Shown: positions 21,067 through 29,835, counted from the first letter of the stretch. The stretch is 55,253 bases of DNA from an uncultured Alphaproteobacteria bacterium (GCA_902826695.1 CADEFU010000018.1:1-55253), one strand, 5' to 3'. Numbers and translations are program-made. Notes: generated from the sequence alone by a model not told the origin.

Positions 21067-23304
21067 ATGCGCCTCTTGGGCATTGTTGTTATGAGTGCGA
21101 CGCTCACCATCGTTTCTGGCTGTGCGACGATCGAGGACATGATGCCCTTCGGTCAATCCACAGGCGTCACGCCGGCGACCGCAACGTCTACGACGCCGGG
21201 GCTCGCGATCGACCGCAAGACTGGATATCCGCCCTACGCGATGATGAAGGGCACTGTCCTGATCGCGCCGCATGGGGGCAAGCGCACGGACTATTACTTC
21301 TGGCTCAACGAGAAGAAGTCTATGCCGGTGATCCGGTATCTCGACGAGGAGAACAAGTACGCCGCCGAGTTGATGGCTCACACTGCCGACTTGCAGAAGA
21401 CCTTGCGCAACGAGATTCGCGCGGCCGCAGGTGCTGTCGCCGGAACGCCGCCATTCAAGGATGGCGGGTACTGGTACTACGAGCGTTATGCGTCCGGGGC
21501 GGACTATTCGGTGATCGCGCGACGCAAGGGTTCGATGGACGGGGCGGAAGAGGTGTTGCTCGATGGGCAGGTCGAGGGGCCGAAGCATCAGCAGTTCAAG
21601 GTGAACAACTACGGGACGTCGCCCGACGGGAATATCTTCGTCTATGCGGCGGATTATGCGGGCGATCGGTGGCACAATCTCATTTTCCGCGACATGCGCA
21701 CCGGTGCATTGCTTGGTGACGAGATCAAGTATGCCGCGCCCGACTTCGCGTTCGCGAGCGACAACAAGACGGTGTTTTATCTGAGGCTTCAGGCGGGGAC
21801 CGCCAGGGCCTATCGGCTGATGCGCCATGTCATGGGCACGGACCCGAAGACGGACAAGGTGGTTTACGAGGAGAAGGACCAGCAGTTCGAGCTTTCGCTG
21901 AAGCGATCGAAGGGTGGGCGGGCGCTGCTGCTCACGAGCGATCAGACGAACACGTCGGATGTGCGTATGCTCGACGCGGCGAAGCCCGATGGGGCCTGGA
22001 CTGTGATCCGGCCGCGGGCGAAGGGTGTGCGGTACTACGCCGAGGAACTGGGCGGCACAATTTATCTGCGGACAAACCTGCAGGCACCGGATTTTCGCAT
22101 TGCTAAGGCGGCAATCGGTGCGCCGTCGCAGTGGAGCGAGGTCGTTGCGGGGCAGCCTGGCGTCTACATCGAGGCGTACGACGTCGTCGGTGGGTATCTG
22201 GCGCTGGATGAGTATGCGAAGGGCGGAGCGCGGATTCGGCTCGTCGATCTGAGCACGGGATCTGAGAAGTACGTGGCGCCGGATACGACGGCGGGACATA
22301 TCGCGTTTGCCGACACCTACAACTTCCCGGGCTTGCGGAACGTGGACGCCAAGGCAACGACTTTGCGCTATGCGTTTTCGTCGCCGGTGCAGCCGGACAC
22401 CATCTACGACTACGATCTGGCGGCGGGCACGAAGAAGGTTGTGCAGCGCTTGGCAGTGCCCGGGTTCTCTCCCGGCGATTATTCGATCGGCCGCGTGATG
22501 GCGCCTGCGCCCGACGGGAAGCAGATTCCGATTACGGTCGCCTACCGGCGCGACAAGTACCAACAGGGCAAAAACCCGGTGCTGGTCTATGGCTATGGGT
22601 CGTACGGCTCGAGCAACGAGCCGATGTTCAAGTCGCGTTGGCCGAGTTTGCTCGATCGCGGGTTCGTCATCGCGTACGCGCATGTGCGCGGCGGGCGCGA
22701 GTTCGGCGAGGCTTGGTATCAAGGCGGAAAGCTTCGCAACAAAAAGCAGACGTTCACGGACTTTATCGCTGCGAGCGAGTATCTGGCGAAGGAAGCCGGC
22801 GATCCCAAGCGGATTTTTGCGATGGGGCGTAGTGCAGGCGGCTTGCTGATGGGCGCGATCGCGAACATGCGGCCGGAGCTCTATAAGGGTATCGTTGCGG
22901 ATGTGCCGTTCGTGGACGTGGTGACCACGATGCTCGACGATTCAATTCCGCTGACCACGTTCGAGTATGAGGAGTGGGGCAATCCGGCCGACGTCGGCGA
23001 CTACGACTACATGCTCAGCTATTCGCCGTACGATCAGGTCGACAAGCGCGCGTATCCGGCGATGCTCGTGACGGCGGGGTACAACGACAGCCAGGTCGGC
23101 TACTTCGAACCGGCAAAGTGGGTTGCGAAGATCCGCCGGCTGAAAACGGATCAGAACCCGCTCATCTTCCGCACGAACATGACGGCGGGGCACGCGGGCG
23201 ACAGCGGCCGGTACGGGCGCGTGGAAGAAGACGCGCTCGCCAACGCATTCCTGCTCGACCAGGCGGGGCTCAATCCGACGAACAAGACGGCGAGCAAGAA
23301 TTAG
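21067..23304 (+). CDS. S9A prolyl-oligopeptidase family lipoprotein, oligopeptidase B-like
   Basis: A 745-residue serine peptidase. The N-terminus is a lipoprotein signal with lipobox VSGC (Cys19), so it should be tethered to a membrane outside the cytoplasm. Residues about 60-450 form the beta-propeller and the rest the alpha/beta-hydrolase domain. The catalytic triad is Ser589 (GRSAGG), Asp674 (in TAGYNDSQVGY) and His709 (AGHAGDSGRYG). The GRSAGGLLMG block matches oligopeptidase B, which cuts after Arg/Lys, rather than prolyl oligopeptidase. Oligopeptidase B is usually cytosolic, so the lipobox is unusual. Divergent from gabD. Confidence 0.9.
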   Translation: MRLLGIVVMSATLTIVSGCATIEDMMPFGQSTGVTPATATSTTPGLAIDRKTGYPPYAMMKGTVLIAPHGGKRTDYYFWLNEKKSMPVIRYLDEENKYAAELMAHTADLQKTLRNEIRAAAGAVAGTPPFKDGGYWYYERYASGADYSVIARRKGSMDGAEEVLLDGQVEGPKHQQFKVNNYGTSPDGNIFVYAADYAGDRWHNLIFRDMRTGALLGDEIKYAAPDFAFASDNKTVFYLRLQAGTARAYRLMRHVMGTDPKTDKVVYEEKDQQFELSLKRSKGGRALLLTSDQTNTSDVRMLDAAKPDGAWTVIRPRAKGVRYYAEELGGTIYLRTNLQAPDFRIAKAAIGAPSQWSEVVAGQPGVYIEAYDVVGGYLALDEYAKGGARIRLVDLSTGSEKYVAPDTTAGHIAFADTYNFPGLRNVDAKATTLRYAFSSPVQPDTIYDYDLAAGTKKVVQRLAVPGFSPGDYSIGRVMAPAPDGKQIPITVAYRRDKYQQGKNPVLVYGYGSYGSSNEPMFKSRWPSLLDRGFVIAYAHVRGGREFGEAWYQGGKLRNKKQTFTDFIAASEYLAKEAGDPKRIFAMGRSAGGLLMGAIANMRPELYKGIVADVPFVDVVTTMLDDSIPLTTFEYEEWGNPADVGDYDYMLSYSPYDQVDKRAYPAMLVTAGYNDSQVGYFEPAKWVAKIRRLKTDQNPLIFRTNMTAGHAGDSGRYGRVEEDALANAFLLDQAGLNPTNKTASKN

Positions 23305-23331
23305 CTCGCAGCAGCGACTTCGTCAGAAGAG

Positions 23332-24336
23332 CTATTGCGGCGCCTCCGCGAGAGCGGTCTCGAGATGCGCCACGATCTTCGGCCAACCATCTGCACGGGC
23401 GGCGCTGTTCCCGTCGTCGGCACCGCCGAGACTGTCGAGGCGATCGTAACTCGGGTTCGACTTGTCGACGGGCAGACCCATGACCGCGTGGCCCGCGTTG
23501 TCGTAAGCGAGGATGGTAACCGCCGGGCCGCCGTTCGCGTCGGCGCGAGCCTTGACTTGGTCGGCCATCGGGCAGGCGGGCCAGAGCGTGTCGTCCTTGC
23601 CGCAGATCAACAGTACCGGTGCGCGCGTCTTTTCGATCGGGATGATCGCGTCTTGATGCTTTGGGAGTTCGAGAAGGCTTGCCGCGTAGATGTCGGCGAC
23701 GGGGCCGCCATACTCCTTTGGCTGCGCATAGGGCAGGAACGGAATTGGCTTGCCACCGAGGCTCCATGAGCCGCCCGGCGGGTTGAAGATCATGTTCATG
23801 ATGTTCCAGTCGATGCCCTGCCACGCGACGCTTGACGGCATGGCGGCCACGACGGCGCGCAAGTCCGGATGACGCGTTGCGACGATGAGCGCGGCTTCGG
23901 CGCCTTTCGAGCCGCCGACGATACCGATGCGTGCGGCATCGACTTCGGGTTGCGCTTTCAGCCATTCGAGGGCGCGGTCAAAGGTTTCAAGCGGGACGAA
24001 TTCGAGTTTCGCCGGCTGTCCTGGAGCGGCGAAATACGACACTTGCAGCACCGCGAAACCCTTCGCTTGGAGAGCCTTGGCCATGCGGCCGACGCCCGGG
24101 CTCAAGCCGCCCTCGGAGCCGCCGAGCAAAAGGACACCGGCGCGTTTGCCGTTGCCTTGCGGCGGGTAGTAGTTCGCAATGAGTCCGTTGTCCTTGACGC
24201 GGCGGCCGTCGGGCGCCGGGTCTGCAACGACGACTTCGGGTGCGAACGGGTTCAGCGCCCAAATCGCGACGCCGCCAGCAACCGCAAGGCCGATCAGTAC
24301 AAGAACCGTATAGAAGAGAAAGCGCAGCACGCGCAT
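23332..24336 (-). CDS. BAAT/dienelactone-type alpha/beta hydrolase with N-terminal membrane anchor
   Basis: A 334-residue protein. An N-terminal helix (residues about 5-28, RFLFYTVLVLIGLAVAGGVA) serves as signal or anchor. The catalytic part resembles the C-terminal domain of bile acid-CoA:amino acid N-acyltransferase/acyl-CoA thioesterase: nucleophile serine in IVGGSKGAEAAL, aspartate in CGKDDTLWPAC and histidine in YDNAGHAVMG. ATG 24336 with GGGGGC before it is preferred over an in-frame start nine codons upstream. It is convergent with the oligopeptidase gene, 27 bases away. The substrate is unknown. Confidence 0.8.
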   Translation of the reverse strand: MRVLRFLFYTVLVLIGLAVAGGVAIWALNPFAPEVVVADPAPDGRRVKDNGLIANYYPPQGNGKRAGVLLLGGSEGGLSPGVGRMAKALQAKGFAVLQVSYFAAPGQPAKLEFVPLETFDRALEWLKAQPEVDAARIGIVGGSKGAEAALIVATRHPDLRAVVAAMPSSVAWQGIDWNIMNMIFNPPGGSWSLGGKPIPFLPYAQPKEYGGPVADIYAASLLELPKHQDAIIPIEKTRAPVLLICGKDDTLWPACPMADQVKARADANGGPAVTILAYDNAGHAVMGLPVDKSNPSYDRLDSLGGADDGNSAARADGWPKIVAHLETALAEAPQ

Positions 24337-24378
24337 GATTGCCCCCAGAGATCGAGCCTGCACCCTAGCATGCGCCGC

Positions 24379-25077
24379 TCAGGTTCGGGGAGTGGGCGCA
24401 GTATCGCGGAATCGCACGTCGTTGAACGCCCACAATGCGATGAACCCGAATGCGCTGGTGACGTGCCAGAGGGCGTGCAGACTTAGGAACGGGAAGACGA
24501 TCGTGTCGTTCTTTGCGGTCGCCATGAGCATGCCGGCCAGGAAAATTGCGGTGACCAGGACGAGAAGCGGCATCGCCTTCGGCGGGATTGCTTTGCGCTT
24601 GAGGAAGAAGAGGATGGTCGCCGCTAGGGAGAAGGCGATCAGCCAGGATTGACCGGGCTTGAAGCCGCCCCAACTTCCAAAGCCGATGAGATAGCCGCCC
24701 GCGGTCATGCGGTCGTAGAAGTGCCAGGCGACGCCGATCAGCATCATGACCGTCGCCGTGGGGCGCGCCCAGCGTTGCGTTTCCTTCGCGTAGAAGTCGG
24801 CGAGCACGGCGAGCACGATGCCCCATGCGACCACGATGTTCGAGCCGGTGTCGAGGAACGCCCAGACCCAGCGTTCGAAGATCATTGGGTTCGTCTCGCC
24901 GAAGCCGTGCAGCGTGATCGTAAAGATGCCGGTGATCACGATCAGCCAATAGACGAACATCCAGCGCGGCGGATGGCGGTCGACGAGATAGCAGAATGCA
25001 AGCGGCAGCAGGCCCGCGAACAACGTCGCGAAGCCGGTGATCGTGTTGGCGAGGCCGTAATTGGGGAGGGATTCCAC
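24379..25077 (-). CDS. CREST-superfamily membrane protein, alkaline-ceramidase-like
   Basis: A 232-residue protein with about seven membrane helices. Near the C-terminus LHALWHVTSAFGFIALW gives the HxxxH..SA motif seen in alkaline ceramidases and other CREST hydrolases (PAQR, Per1), where histidines bind the catalytic zinc. LHGFGETNPM and FLDTGSNIVVAWG could supply the conserved polar residues of the earlier helices. The match rests on motif memory, so the activity is an inference. The start is GTG at 25077, overlapping the radC stop by one base (TAGTG). Confidence 0.6.
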   Translation of the reverse strand: MESLPNYGLANTITGFATLFAGLLPLAFCYLVDRHPPRWMFVYWLIVITGIFTITLHGFGETNPMIFERWVWAFLDTGSNIVVAWGIVLAVLADFYAKETQRWARPTATVMMLIGVAWHFYDRMTAGGYLIGFGSWGGFKPGQSWLIAFSLAATILFFLKRKAIPPKAMPLLVLVTAIFLAGMLMATAKNDTIVFPFLSLHALWHVTSAFGFIALWAFNDVRFRDTAPTPRT

Positions 25078-25799
25078 TACATCAACCCGAGTTGCTTCAG
25101 GCTCGTGTGGCCGTTGCGGCCGATGATTAAGTGGTCGTGGACCGCGATGTCCAGCGTCTTGGCGGCGTCGACTATTTGTTTCGTCATTTCGACGTCACTG
25201 GCCGATGGGGTTGAGTCGCCACTGGGGTGATTGTGGACGAGGATGACGGCACTGGCGCCGAGTTCGAGGGCGCGCTTGACGACCTCGCGCGGGTAGACGG
25301 GCGTGTGGTCCACGGTGCCGCGGTTTTGGACTTCATCCTTCAGGAGCTTGTTCTTGCGGTCGAGGAAGAGGATGCGGAATTGCTCGGTCGTTTCGCCGGC
25401 CATTCGGCTTGTGCAATAGGCGACGAGGGCGGCCCAAGAGGAGAGCGCATCGCGTTTGTTGATCTGCTCCCTAGCGATGCGGCCGGTCAGAGTGTTGATC
25501 AGGGCGATGTGGTCGGCGACCGCGTCGCCCGCGCCGCTGATCTTGGCGATGCGCTCGCGCGATGCGGAAAAGAGGGCTGTGAGATCGCCGCCGAACTCGG
25601 CGAGCAGTTCCTTCGCCAAACGTTTTACGTCGCGGCGAGGGATGACGCTGAAGAGCATCAGTTCGAGGAGTTCGTAGTCGGGCAGGCTGCCGGCGCCTTC
25701 GCGGAATCGTTCGCGCAGGCGATCACGGTGGCCGACATAATGCGGCAGCTCGGCAGGCGTTGCGTCCGACAATCCGCGTTTGGTCTTGGCTGGTGGCAT
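25077..25799 (-). CDS. radC: RadC family JAB/MPN-domain protein
   Basis: A 240-residue protein with an N-terminal helix-hairpin-helix-like part (LPDYELLELMLFSVIPRRDV) and a C-terminal JAB metalloprotease-like domain whose zinc motif is VHNHPSGDSTPSASD. Despite its name, a repair role for RadC is not established. The frame is intact and length normal (about 225-240). The start codon lies at the end of an inverted repeat (25798-25821). The membrane protein gene follows with a one-base overlap. Confidence 0.93.
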   Translation of the reverse strand: MPPAKTKRGLSDATPAELPHYVGHRDRLRERFREGAGSLPDYELLELMLFSVIPRRDVKRLAKELLAEFGGDLTALFSASRERIAKISGAGDAVADHIALINTLTGRIAREQINKRDALSSWAALVAYCTSRMAGETTEQFRILFLDRKNKLLKDEVQNRGTVDHTPVYPREVVKRALELGASAVILVHNHPSGDSTPSASDVEMTKQIVDAAKTLDIAVHDHLIIGRNGHTSLKQLGLM

Positions 25800-25869
25800 C
25801 GTTCCGCTTTCGTGGAACGATTTAGAGCCGGAGAATGCGGCAAGGATTTGGCGAGGCGCGGCTATCGGC

Positions 25870-26694
25870 TCAAGCGTAGGGCGGTTTGTGGCGGCCGGTG
25901 GGTGAGGTCGTGAAGATCTCGACGCCCGTTGCCGTGACTCCGACGGAGTGCTCGAACTGGGCGGAGAGCGACCGGTCCTTCGTGACCGCGGTCCAGCCGT
26001 CGCTCTTCAGCTTTACGGCGAACTTGCCGGCGTTGATCATTGGCTCGACCGTGAAGATCATGCCTTCTTTGAAGGCGAGGCCGGTGCCCGCGCGGCCGTA
26101 GTGCAGGATGTTCGGCGCATCGTGGAAGACTTTGCCGACGCCGTGCCCGCAGAAGTCGCGCACGATTGAATAGGAATGACCCTCGGCGAAGGCTTGGATC
26201 GCGTGGCCGAGGTCGCCGGTTGTGGCGCCGGGTTTGATGGCGGCGATGCCCATCATCATCGCTTCGTAGGTCACGTCCACCAGGCGGCGGGCTTTCAGCG
26301 GGGCGTCGCCGGCGATGTACATGCGGCTGGTGTCGCCGTGCCAGCCGTCCACGAAGGCGGTGACGTCGATGTTCAGGATGTCGCCGTCTTTGAGTTCGCG
26401 ATCGCCGGGGATGCCGTGACAGACAACTTCGTTGATGGAGATGCAGCTCGAGTGGCGGTAGCCGCGGTAATACATTGTGGCGGGCACGGCGCCGGCGGCG
26501 GCGACGAATTCGTAGATCTTGTCGTCGATCTCGCCCGTGGTGACGCCGGGTTTGACAAGCCCGGCCACCATGTCGAGGCACTCCGCGGCGACGCGGCCAG
26601 CCTTGCGCATGCCGGCGAAAGCTTCTGGGCCATACAGCTTGATTGAGCCGGTGGCGCGGTTGTCTTGAACTGTGTTGGCGGGGATGTAGGTCAT
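25870..26694 (-). CDS. map: type I methionine aminopeptidase
   Basis: A 274-residue M24 peptidase that removes the initiator methionine. The five metal ligands can be seen: Asp in LNIDVTAFV, Asp in HGDTSRMY, His in GHGVGKVFHD, Glu in FTVEPMIN and Glu in QFEHSVGV. The N-terminus adds about 15 residues before the IKLYGPEAFAGMRKAGRVAA core, normal for alphaproteobacteria. ATG 26694 is chosen; an in-frame extension upstream is not conserved. It diverges from the CinA-N gene. Essential housekeeping gene. Confidence 0.96.
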   Translation of the reverse strand: MTYIPANTVQDNRATGSIKLYGPEAFAGMRKAGRVAAECLDMVAGLVKPGVTTGEIDDKIYEFVAAAGAVPATMYYRGYRHSSCISINEVVCHGIPGDRELKDGDILNIDVTAFVDGWHGDTSRMYIAGDAPLKARRLVDVTYEAMMMGIAAIKPGATTGDLGHAIQAFAEGHSYSIVRDFCGHGVGKVFHDAPNILHYGRAGTGLAFKEGMIFTVEPMINAGKFAVKLKSDGWTAVTKDRSLSAQFEHSVGVTATGVEIFTTSPTGRHKPPYA

Positions 26695-26756
26695 CGGTCG
26701 CTTCGTTACACGGCCATGATATAGGACGCTAGTCAAACTTGGCACATGGGTAGTTA

Positions 26757-27515
26757 ATGATGCACGGACGTAGGCGCGGGGCCGCAATTTTGGTGATCGG
26801 GGACGAGATTTTGTCCGGCCGCACGCAGGACACGAACACCGGCTACATCGCGCGGTGGTTGGCCCAGCTTGGGATTCCCGTGGGCGAGGCACGCGTCGTG
26901 CCGGATATCGAGGCCGAGATCGTGGCCGCTGTGCGGCACCTAAGCGGGCGCTTTGACTATGTGTTTTCGACCGGCGGAATCGGGCCTACGCACGACGACA
27001 TCACGGCGGACTGCATGGCCAAAGCGTTTGGCACAGGGATCGACTTTCACCCGACGGTTTTCGCTGCGATGGCGGCGCGGTATGCCTCGATGAACATCGG
27101 ACCGTTCAATGAGGCGCGCCAGCGGATGGCGCGGATCCCCTATGGGGCGGCGCTGATCGGCAATTCGCTCTCAGGCGCGCCGGGGTTTCAGATCGGCAAT
27201 GTGTTCGTGATGGCTGGTATCCCTGCCGTCATGCAGGTGATGCTCGAAGACGTGCGTGGGCGCCTTCCCGCGGGCAAGGCGCTTTCGTCGGTGACAGTGA
27301 GTGCGCATCTGGGCGAAGGGACGATCGCGGCGGGCTTAAGCGCGTTGCAGAAGCAGTATCCGGACATTCCGCTCGGCAGCTATCCGTTCAACAAGGAGGG
27401 CAAGTTCGGGACGAGTTTGGTTGCGCGCGGGAGCGATGCGGCGAAGCTTGCGGAGGTGAAGGCGGGGTTAGTTGCGTTGGTGCGTGCGGCTGGTGCGGAG
27501 CCGATCGAGAGCTAA
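26757..27515 (+). CDS. CinA N-terminal (MoCF/molybdopterin-binding) domain protein
   Basis: A 252-residue protein with the MoaB/MogA-type fold at the start: AAILVIGDEILSGRTQDTNT, then FSTGGIGPTHDDITADCMA, which are the diagnostic CinA-N motifs. The C-terminal deamidase domain of full-length CinA (about 400 residues) is missing; single-domain versions are common in alphaproteobacteria. In this family the N-terminal half hydrolyses nucleotide-type pyrophosphates, but the role here is not certain. It diverges from map and ends 59 bases from the tRNA-Leu gene. Confidence 0.85.
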   Translation: MMHGRRRGAAILVIGDEILSGRTQDTNTGYIARWLAQLGIPVGEARVVPDIEAEIVAAVRHLSGRFDYVFSTGGIGPTHDDITADCMAKAFGTGIDFHPTVFAAMAARYASMNIGPFNEARQRMARIPYGAALIGNSLSGAPGFQIGNVFVMAGIPAVMQVMLEDVRGRLPAGKALSSVTVSAHLGEGTIAAGLSALQKQYPDIPLGSYPFNKEGKFGTSLVARGSDAAKLAEVKAGLVALVRAAGAEPIES

Positions 27516-27547
27516 CCTTCGTCCCCCTTCGCCAAGGCTTCGGGGGA

Positions 27548-27576
27548 CAACTTTCGTCGCTTTGCGACGAAAGTTG
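27548..27576. repeat. 13-bp perfect inverted repeat at the 3' end of tRNA-Leu
   Basis: CAACTTTCGTCGC (27548-27560) and GCGACGAAAGTTG (27564-27576) pair perfectly around TTT. The arm reaches the encoded CCA of tRNA-Leu. A second imperfect palindrome (about 27521-27547, TCCCCCTTCG...CTTCGGGGGA) adjoins it. On the tRNA strand there is no T-run, so this looks more like a palindromic repeat element or processing structure than a simple terminator. Confidence 0.6.
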
Positions 27577-27661
27577 GTGCCCTCTGCCGGACTCGAACCG
27601 GCACGTCCTCGCGAACGACGGATTTTAAGTCCGTTGCGTCTACCAGTTCCGCCAAGAGGGC
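27575..27661 (-). tRNA. tRNA-Leu (UAA anticodon)
   Basis: An 87-nt tRNA with acceptor stem GCCCTCT/AGAGGGC, discriminator A and encoded CCA. The anticodon arm ACGGA-CTTAAAA-TCCGT gives anticodon UAA at 27627-27625, reading UUA. The long variable arm (CGTTCGCGAGGACG region) confirms a class II tRNA, and GGTTCGAGTCC is the T loop. It is a single tRNA between the CinA-N and mucR genes. Confidence 0.97.
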
Positions 27662-27738
27662 TAACCCAAGGCGGCTTTAGCATAGGCAGGGCGAAAAGAA
27701 GAAGCGGCGGCTTTGGGTTATCCGGACCGGTTCGCGCT

Positions 27739-28209
27739 TTAAGCCACTTTGTTACGGCGGCCACGGGCCACGGGGACGCGGCCGAGGCCGATACGCTTGG
27801 CGAAGGTCGACCGTAGGCGTGCGTAGGCGGGGGCGACCATCGGGTAGTCGTGCGGCAGGTCCCACTTCTTGCGGTAGTCCTCCGGGGACATGTTGTACTG
27901 CGAGCGCAGGTAGCGCTTGAGCATCGTCAGCTTCTTACCGTCCTCGAGGCAGATGATGTAGTCGTCGCCGATGGACTTCTTCACGGAGATCGCGGGCTTG
28001 CGCTCGGCCTCCGGTGCACGGCCTGCGGCCGCTTCGGCGAGTGCGCCGTGGCACATTGCGATGAGACTTGGTAACTCACTCATCGGCACTTGATTGCGGC
28101 TGACGTAAGAGGAAACCAGGCTTGCGGTCAGGTTGGCGAAGTCGTGGCTTGAAGTGGGTTGGGTTTCATTCTGCTCGGATTGCGCTTCGCTTTTCGACCT
28201 GCGTGCCAT
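27739..28209 (-). CDS. mucR: Ros/MucR family transcriptional regulator with degenerate zinc site
   Basis: A 156-residue H-NS-like regulator of the Ros/MucR family, which binds AT-rich targets and forms oligomers through its N-terminal half. The C-terminal DNA-binding part (YRKKWDLPHDYPMVAPAYA) is strongly conserved. The four positions equivalent to the Ros zinc ligands Cys79, Cys82, His92 and His97 read Cys87, Asp90, Tyr100 and Tyr105, so a canonical Cys2His2 zinc site is not possible; zinc-less homologues are known in Mesorhizobium. It often controls surface polysaccharide, motility and cell cycle genes. Single start at ATG 28209. Confidence 0.93.
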   Translation of the reverse strand: MARRSKSEAQSEQNETQPTSSHDFANLTASLVSSYVSRNQVPMSELPSLIAMCHGALAEAAAGRAPEAERKPAISVKKSIGDDYIICLEDGKKLTMLKRYLRSQYNMSPEDYRKKWDLPHDYPMVAPAYARLRSTFAKRIGLGRVPVARGRRNKVA

Positions 28210-28409
28210 CTACGGTCTGCTCCCCGGGTTGAGCGAGGATTGTTTATCGAGTCGGGCATAGAGGTACTATCTGGCAAGGGCGGCAATACATTCTATTGAT
28301 GTAGATTGCGCCGGGGTCAGCCAAAGGTTGCCGTGCCGCTCCGCTTTCGATTTGTCGATGGCGGCAGGTTGTGTTCAAGTGGCTCAGCAAACACGGAGCG
28401 TACGGCACG

Positions 28410-29831
28410 ATGACAACGCAGCCCAAGGACCGGATCAAAGCGTCGTCGTTGTTTGCCTACTCACTCCCCGGGTTGCCGATCGCGGCGATGGGTTTGCCGC
28501 TCGCCGTGCATTTACCGTCGTTTTATGCCGAGGACATCGGGCTTGGATGGCTGGCCGCGGGAACGATCTTCGCGGCGGCGCGGTTCTTCGACGTGTTCTT
28601 GGATCCCATCATGGGCGTCGTGTCGGATCGCACGAAGTCGAGTTGGGGCCGGCGCCGGGTTTGGATGATCGCTTCCGTTCCGATCATGGCGATTGCAGCT
28701 TACTTGGTGTTCTCGCCATCGCCAGGCGTGAGTTGGGTGTCCGTCGTTGCCTCCGTCGTCTTGCTGTTCGTGGGCTGGACGATGCTGACCATTACGCATC
28801 TGGCGTGGGGCGGCGAACTGACGGACGACTATCACGAACGATCGCGGGTTACCGCGTCGCGCGAGGCGGCCTACATTTTGGGGATGATCGCGGTGTTGTT
28901 GTTGCCGCTGGTCGTCAAGAACTATGGCGGCGATAGGTTCGCGCAAGTGGCGTCGATGGGATGGTTCGTGATCATCACGTTGCCGATCAGCGTGGGGCTT
29001 GCGGTTTGGCTGCTGAAGGAACGCGAAGTTCCACCGGTGCCGCACCTCGATTGGCGTACCGGCATGGCCGCGATCATGGGGAACAAGCCGCTGCGTTTCC
29101 TGCTGTTCTGCGACCTGATCGCCGGTATCTCAGGCGGTATCGTTGCGACGTTGTTCTTGCCGTTGGTGGCGCACGGACTTGGGTTGCCTGAGCAGTCGTA
29201 CTTCTTGCTGCTTATCTATTTCGCCATGGGTGTGCTTGCCATACCGCCGATGCTGTGGCTGTCGAAGCGGCTTGGAAAGCACCGCATGATGGTCGTGCAT
29301 GTGCTCCTCAACGCGGTGCTGATCCCGTGTATCTTCCTGTTGCCGCGGGGGGAGTTTTGGCCGGCGCTCGTGCTGTGGACGTTGTTTGGGTTCAACATGT
29401 CGGTCGGGCCGTTTCTGTTCCGCGCGATTATGGCCGACGTGGCCGACCACGATCACGTCGAGACGGGGCAGGCGCGGGCCGGCGTCTACTTCGCCATGCT
29501 CGCGCTTACGAACAAGCTTGGCTACGCGGGTGCGATTTTCGGGGCGGGTGCAGCGCTCGCCTATATCGGCTTCGACGGCAAGGTCGCAAATTCGCCGGAA
29601 GTTCTGTCGAGCCTGATGGCGATCTATATCGTTCCGCCGACGATCATTTCGATCGTTATTGCGGTCGTGATGTGGCGCTTCCCGCTCGACGAAGCGCGGC
29701 AGCGGGAGCTCAGGCGGATTCTTGAAGAGCGCAGTGCTGCGGCGACCGCGATCGGTGCACGCACGGGGCATACGCTGGCGGAGGAACCCGACCTTCCCGC
29801 AGACGCCGTTGCGGCGAAGCCTGCGGAGTAG
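28410..29831 (+). CDS. GPH-type MFS transporter (glycoside:cation symporter-like)
   Basis: A 473-residue protein with about twelve membrane helices. The MelB/GPH signature is clear in helix 2 and the following loop: ARFFDVFLDPIMGVVSDRTK then SSWGRRRVWMI. ADVADHDHVETGQARAGVYF in the second half matches the GPH cation/sugar loop. Substrate is unknown; many alphaproteobacterial members are annotated as sugar transporters without proof. ATG 28410 with GGAG at 28395-28398 is preferred over GTG 28371. A hydrolase gene starts 4 bases after its stop, so they form a small operon. Confidence 0.88.
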   Translation: MTTQPKDRIKASSLFAYSLPGLPIAAMGLPLAVHLPSFYAEDIGLGWLAAGTIFAAARFFDVFLDPIMGVVSDRTKSSWGRRRVWMIASVPIMAIAAYLVFSPSPGVSWVSVVASVVLLFVGWTMLTITHLAWGGELTDDYHERSRVTASREAAYILGMIAVLLLPLVVKNYGGDRFAQVASMGWFVIITLPISVGLAVWLLKEREVPPVPHLDWRTGMAAIMGNKPLRFLLFCDLIAGISGGIVATLFLPLVAHGLGLPEQSYFLLLIYFAMGVLAIPPMLWLSKRLGKHRMMVVHVLLNAVLIPCIFLLPRGEFWPALVLWTLFGFNMSVGPFLFRAIMADVADHDHVETGQARAGVYFAMLALTNKLGYAGAIFGAGAALAYIGFDGKVANSPEVLSSLMAIYIVPPTIISIVIAVVMWRFPLDEARQRELRRILEERSAAATAIGARTGHTLAEEPDLPADAVAAKPAE

Positions 29832-29835
29832 CGCT

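Noticed and set aside
20914..22722. 602-codon minus-strand frame opposite the oligopeptidase gene
   Set aside because: Arg/His-rich composition and complete overlap with the S9 gene that has an intact catalytic triad; no start signals.
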